Assembly (NCBI RefSeq): GCF_002797435.1
Contig: NZ_PGEN01000001.1
Coordinates: forward strand, 4,152,501-4,216,500
Length of the DNA: 64,000 bases
Reading direction: 5' to 3'
DNA from: Sphingomonas koreensis
GTDB lineage: Bacteria > Pseudomonadota > Alphaproteobacteria > Sphingomonadales > Sphingomonadaceae
Shown one piece after another: positions 61,931 to 64,000 of this stretch. The translations under genes were made by a program, and so were the position numbers. The notes under the pieces were generated by a model. The model was not told where the DNA came from. It searched no databases and worked only from the letters and a program-made list of their open reading frames with translations. The number at the start of each line of letters is the position of its first letter. Within the stretch, counting starts at the first letter, position 1.

Positions 61931-64000
61931 TCAGGCCAGCTCCGAACGGCGGCCGCGCAACCGCAGCAGCGGGTTGCGCAGGAGCGCATAGGGTTGGTCG
62001 TCGCGCGCATAGCGATGATATTGATGAATGCCGTCCCCGTAATCGAGCCGCGCATGCTTGCGATAGCGCACGCGGTTGAAGACGACCCCAGTCAGCGTTT
62101 CGCCGAACTGCAGGATCGCCGATCGCAGCAGATCCGGCGTGGTGCGGCCCCACCGCAGGACGAGCAGGCTCTGCTCGGCGAACCGCGCAAGCTGCTGCGC
62201 ATCGCTCACTGCGAGGACGGGGGGCGTGTTGATGACGATGAGGTCGTAGCGGTCCCGAAGGATCGCGAACAGGGTTTCTACGCGCGGCGAGGCGATCGCC
62301 GCGCCCGGGTCTGGCGCGGGCCTGTTCGCTTTCACGCCATGCACCGCCGGCGTGGAACTGCTGGTGAAGATGATCTCGTCGATCTCCGCATCGCCGCGGA
62401 TATAGTCCAGCAAATCCTTCTCGCCCGACGTGTCTTCGAGCAGGCCGGCCAGGCCGGGGCGGCGCAGATCGAAATCGGCGACAATGGCGCGGCGCCCGCG
62501 CGCGACGGCGGCGGCGGCAAGCCCGATCGACACGCTCGTCTTGCCTTCGTCGGGAAGCGGCGAGGTGACGAGCACGATATTGCCCGTCGCGCGTGTCGCG
62601 TTGCGTCCCATCCGCGTTTCGACCGACCGGATGGCTTCGGCAAAGACCGAATAGGGCTGGCCGATCACGCGAAGATGGGTCGGCATGCGTCGCCGGCTTT
62701 TGGGGAGCTCCGGGATCATGCCGAGCGTCGGTAGCCCGCTGATCGCCCAGACCTGGGCTGCACTGCGCACCTGCGTGTCGAGCGCTTCGCTTAGCATGAC
62801 GATGATCATTCCGAAGATGAGCGCAGCGGCAGCGGCGGCGCCCATGATCTGGGTACGCCGAGGGAAGCTCGGCTGCGTCGGCTGAAGCGCCGGCGAGGCG
62901 ATCGCCGCGTCTGCCTTGACGGTCTTCTCGTTGCGCGTGATTTCCTTCAGCCGCCCGAGCAGCGCGAGATAGACGGTCTGTGTCGCCTGCGCGTTCCGCT
63001 CCAAATCGGCGAGCGGCACGCCCTCCGCAATGTCATTGAGCGAGCGGGCGCGGAGCGAAGCGAGATCCCCGGCCAGCTGTGCCTCGCGCGAGCGCTGAGC
63101 GGATGCCTCGTTGGCAAGCTGGGCGCCGACCCGTCCGGATTCCCGGGCTATGCTCCCGTCAAGCTGCGCGAGTTCTGCCCGCACCTTGAGCACGTCCGGA
63201 TGCGCGCTGCCGTAGAGGGTGGTCAGTTCGCCCAGGCGGCGTTGTGCCGTTGCCTGCTGGCTGCGCAGGTCCGCAAGCAGCGGGGACATGATCTGCCCGG
63301 CTGATCCGCTTCGCCGTTCGCTTTCGGCGCGCTGGCCTCGGATCGCGGCGAGCTCGGCCGCCGCGCGTCCCATCTGCGCCGCATCCGCCTGGCTGCCAGC
63401 ACCGGCGTCGAGACCGTGCGATCGCCGGTAGGACGCGATCGTCTGTTCGGTGGAGACGAGCTGATCGCGCAATTCGGTGACGCGTTCGTCCAGCGTCTGG
63501 ATACGGCGGCGGATCGCAGCCTGGCGTTCCTCCACCTGAGTCTTCACATAGACGCGGGTGATCTTGTTCGCGATCAACGCGGCCTTCTCCGGGTGCCTGG
63601 AGGTGACGGTGACGTCGATGAAGCTGGACTGTCCGTCCTGGGCGACATCGAGCACCTCGAGTAGCCGGTCGGTCGTGCGCTCGACCAGCTGTGGCGAGAC
63701 GGTGCCCGCCGGGGTCTGCGTTGCCTTGACCGCATCGCCCTTCCAGAATTTCAGGCGGTCGAGGAAGCGGTCCCAGCCCGTCTTCTTGTCGGGATTGGCG
63801 TCGGGATTGAATTCGGCATCGTCGTGGAGCGCGAGGTCTCGCACCACCTGCCGGGCGACCGGGCGCGACTGGAGCAGCTGGATCTGCGTTTCGATCTGAT
63901 GTTCGCGCCGAAGTTCGGCGTCGCGGATCGAGGCGGCGGTTTCGTCCTCCGTCTGCAGCCCCGATTCCTCGACATCGACGCGCATCACCGCAGTTGCCTG
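61931..64000 (-). CDS. Wzc-like polysaccharide copolymerase with tyrosine-kinase domain, N-terminus cut
   Basis: The visible 690 residues run to the window edge, so the first membrane helix is missing. Order: Wzz domain (SRPVARQVVRDLAL), long coiled coil (about 140-330), a second membrane helix (IMGAAAAAALIFGMIIVML), then a BY-kinase: Walker A SPLPDEGKTSVSIG, Walker A' AIVADFDLRRPGL, Walker B YDLIVINTPPV. A Tyr-rich tail follows (RVRYRKHARLDYG, HQYHRY, QPYALL). It controls chain length and export of exopolysaccharide by cycles of autophosphorylation. This supports a polysaccharide locus extending past the right edge. Confidence 0.93.
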   Translation of the reverse strand, partial: QATAVMRVDVEESGLQTEDETAASIRDAELRREHQIETQIQLLQSRPVARQVVRDLALHDDAEFNPDANPDKKTGWDRFLDRLKFWKGDAVKATQTPAGTVSPQLVERTTDRLLEVLDVAQDGQSSFIDVTVTSRHPEKAALIANKITRVYVKTQVEERQAAIRRRIQTLDERVTELRDQLVSTEQTIASYRRSHGLDAGAGSQADAAQMGRAAAELAAIRGQRAESERRSGSAGQIMSPLLADLRSQQATAQRRLGELTTLYGSAHPDVLKVRAELAQLDGSIARESGRVGAQLANEASAQRSREAQLAGDLASLRARSLNDIAEGVPLADLERNAQATQTVYLALLGRLKEITRNEKTVKADAAIASPALQPTQPSFPRRTQIMGAAAAAALIFGMIIVMLSEALDTQVRSAAQVWAISGLPTLGMIPELPKSRRRMPTHLRVIGQPYSVFAEAIRSVETRMGRNATRATGNIVLVTSPLPDEGKTSVSIGLAAAAVARGRRAIVADFDLRRPGLAGLLEDTSGEKDLLDYIRGDAEIDEIIFTSSSTPAVHGVKANRPAPDPGAAIASPRVETLFAILRDRYDLIVINTPPVLAVSDAQQLARFAEQSLLVLRWGRTTPDLLRSAILQFGETLTGVVFNRVRYRKHARLDYGDGIHQYHRYARDDQPYALLRNPLLRLRGRRSELA

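Overview
The window reads as a chromosomal segment of a Sphingomonas-like alphaproteobacterium (family Sphingomonadaceae, by inference). It is GC-rich and densely coded. It has a long Oar-type TonB receptor, fused CysN-CysC proteins, an RcnB-family protein rich in RDDRRDWR repeats, a leucine-catabolism operon, several cyclic-di-GMP and two-component proteins, and exopolysaccharide genes with a Wzc-type tyrosine kinase. No complete prophage, insertion sequence or CRISPR array is visible.

Layout. 0-3.7 kb: leuA (cut by the left edge) behind a leucine-rich leader peptide and alternative hairpins, a BLUF blue-light protein, a YceI protein, a lipoprotein and tRNA-Arg(ACG). 3.9-7.2 kb: a TonB-dependent receptor preceded by three LacI-type operator-like palindromes. 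7.3-11 kb: a receiver-GGDEF-EAL protein translationally coupled to a CHASE4-like histidine kinase. 11-12.2 kb: an unusual membrane-SET fusion. 12.3-16.2 kb: the first sulfate-activation operon (cysD, cysNC, a small membrane protein, cysQ). 16.3-18.3 kb: a small Cys-rich protein, UDP-glucose dehydrogenase and a candidate structured RNA. 18.3-22.7 kb: an EAL protein, a TPR hybrid kinase and a response regulator, ending at a perfect 31-bp inverted repeat. 22.7-25.7 kb: prolyl hydroxylase, RcnB, an orphan 2Fe-2S subunit and MaoC.

25.7-33.5 kb is leucine/isovalerate catabolism: LysR, isovaleryl-CoA dehydrogenase and methylcrotonyl-CoA carboxylase beta and alpha. A lower-GC HEPN-like gene sits between the two carboxylase subunits. 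35-36.8 kb holds a yybP-ykoY-type manganese riboswitch in front of a GDT1/UPF0016 transporter, then a ROK sugar kinase. 37.7-44.8 kb is the most coherent accessory system: an apparently complete route to decaprenylphosphoryl-D-arabinose (HAD-UbiA fusion, DprE1-like, DprE2-like, GtrA), preceded by two multi-membrane GT-C-like proteins, one of which resembles AftB. It suggests that D-arabinofuranose is attached to an unidentified surface molecule.

44.8-64 kb carries an Hsp70-like protein and an M20 amidohydrolase, then a polysaccharide region. Two near-identical pectate-lyase-like secreted proteins flank a degenerate receiver, a FixL/FixJ oxygen-sensing pair with a heme-PAS signature, a second cysD-cysNC pair, a UDP-glucuronate-epimerase-like enzyme and a Crp/Fnr regulator. 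A NarL-type regulator and a Wzc-like tyrosine kinase follow to the right edge. The likely picture is an oxygen-regulated, possibly sulfated, uronic-acid-containing exopolysaccharide; no sulfotransferase lies in the window, so sulfation remains inference.
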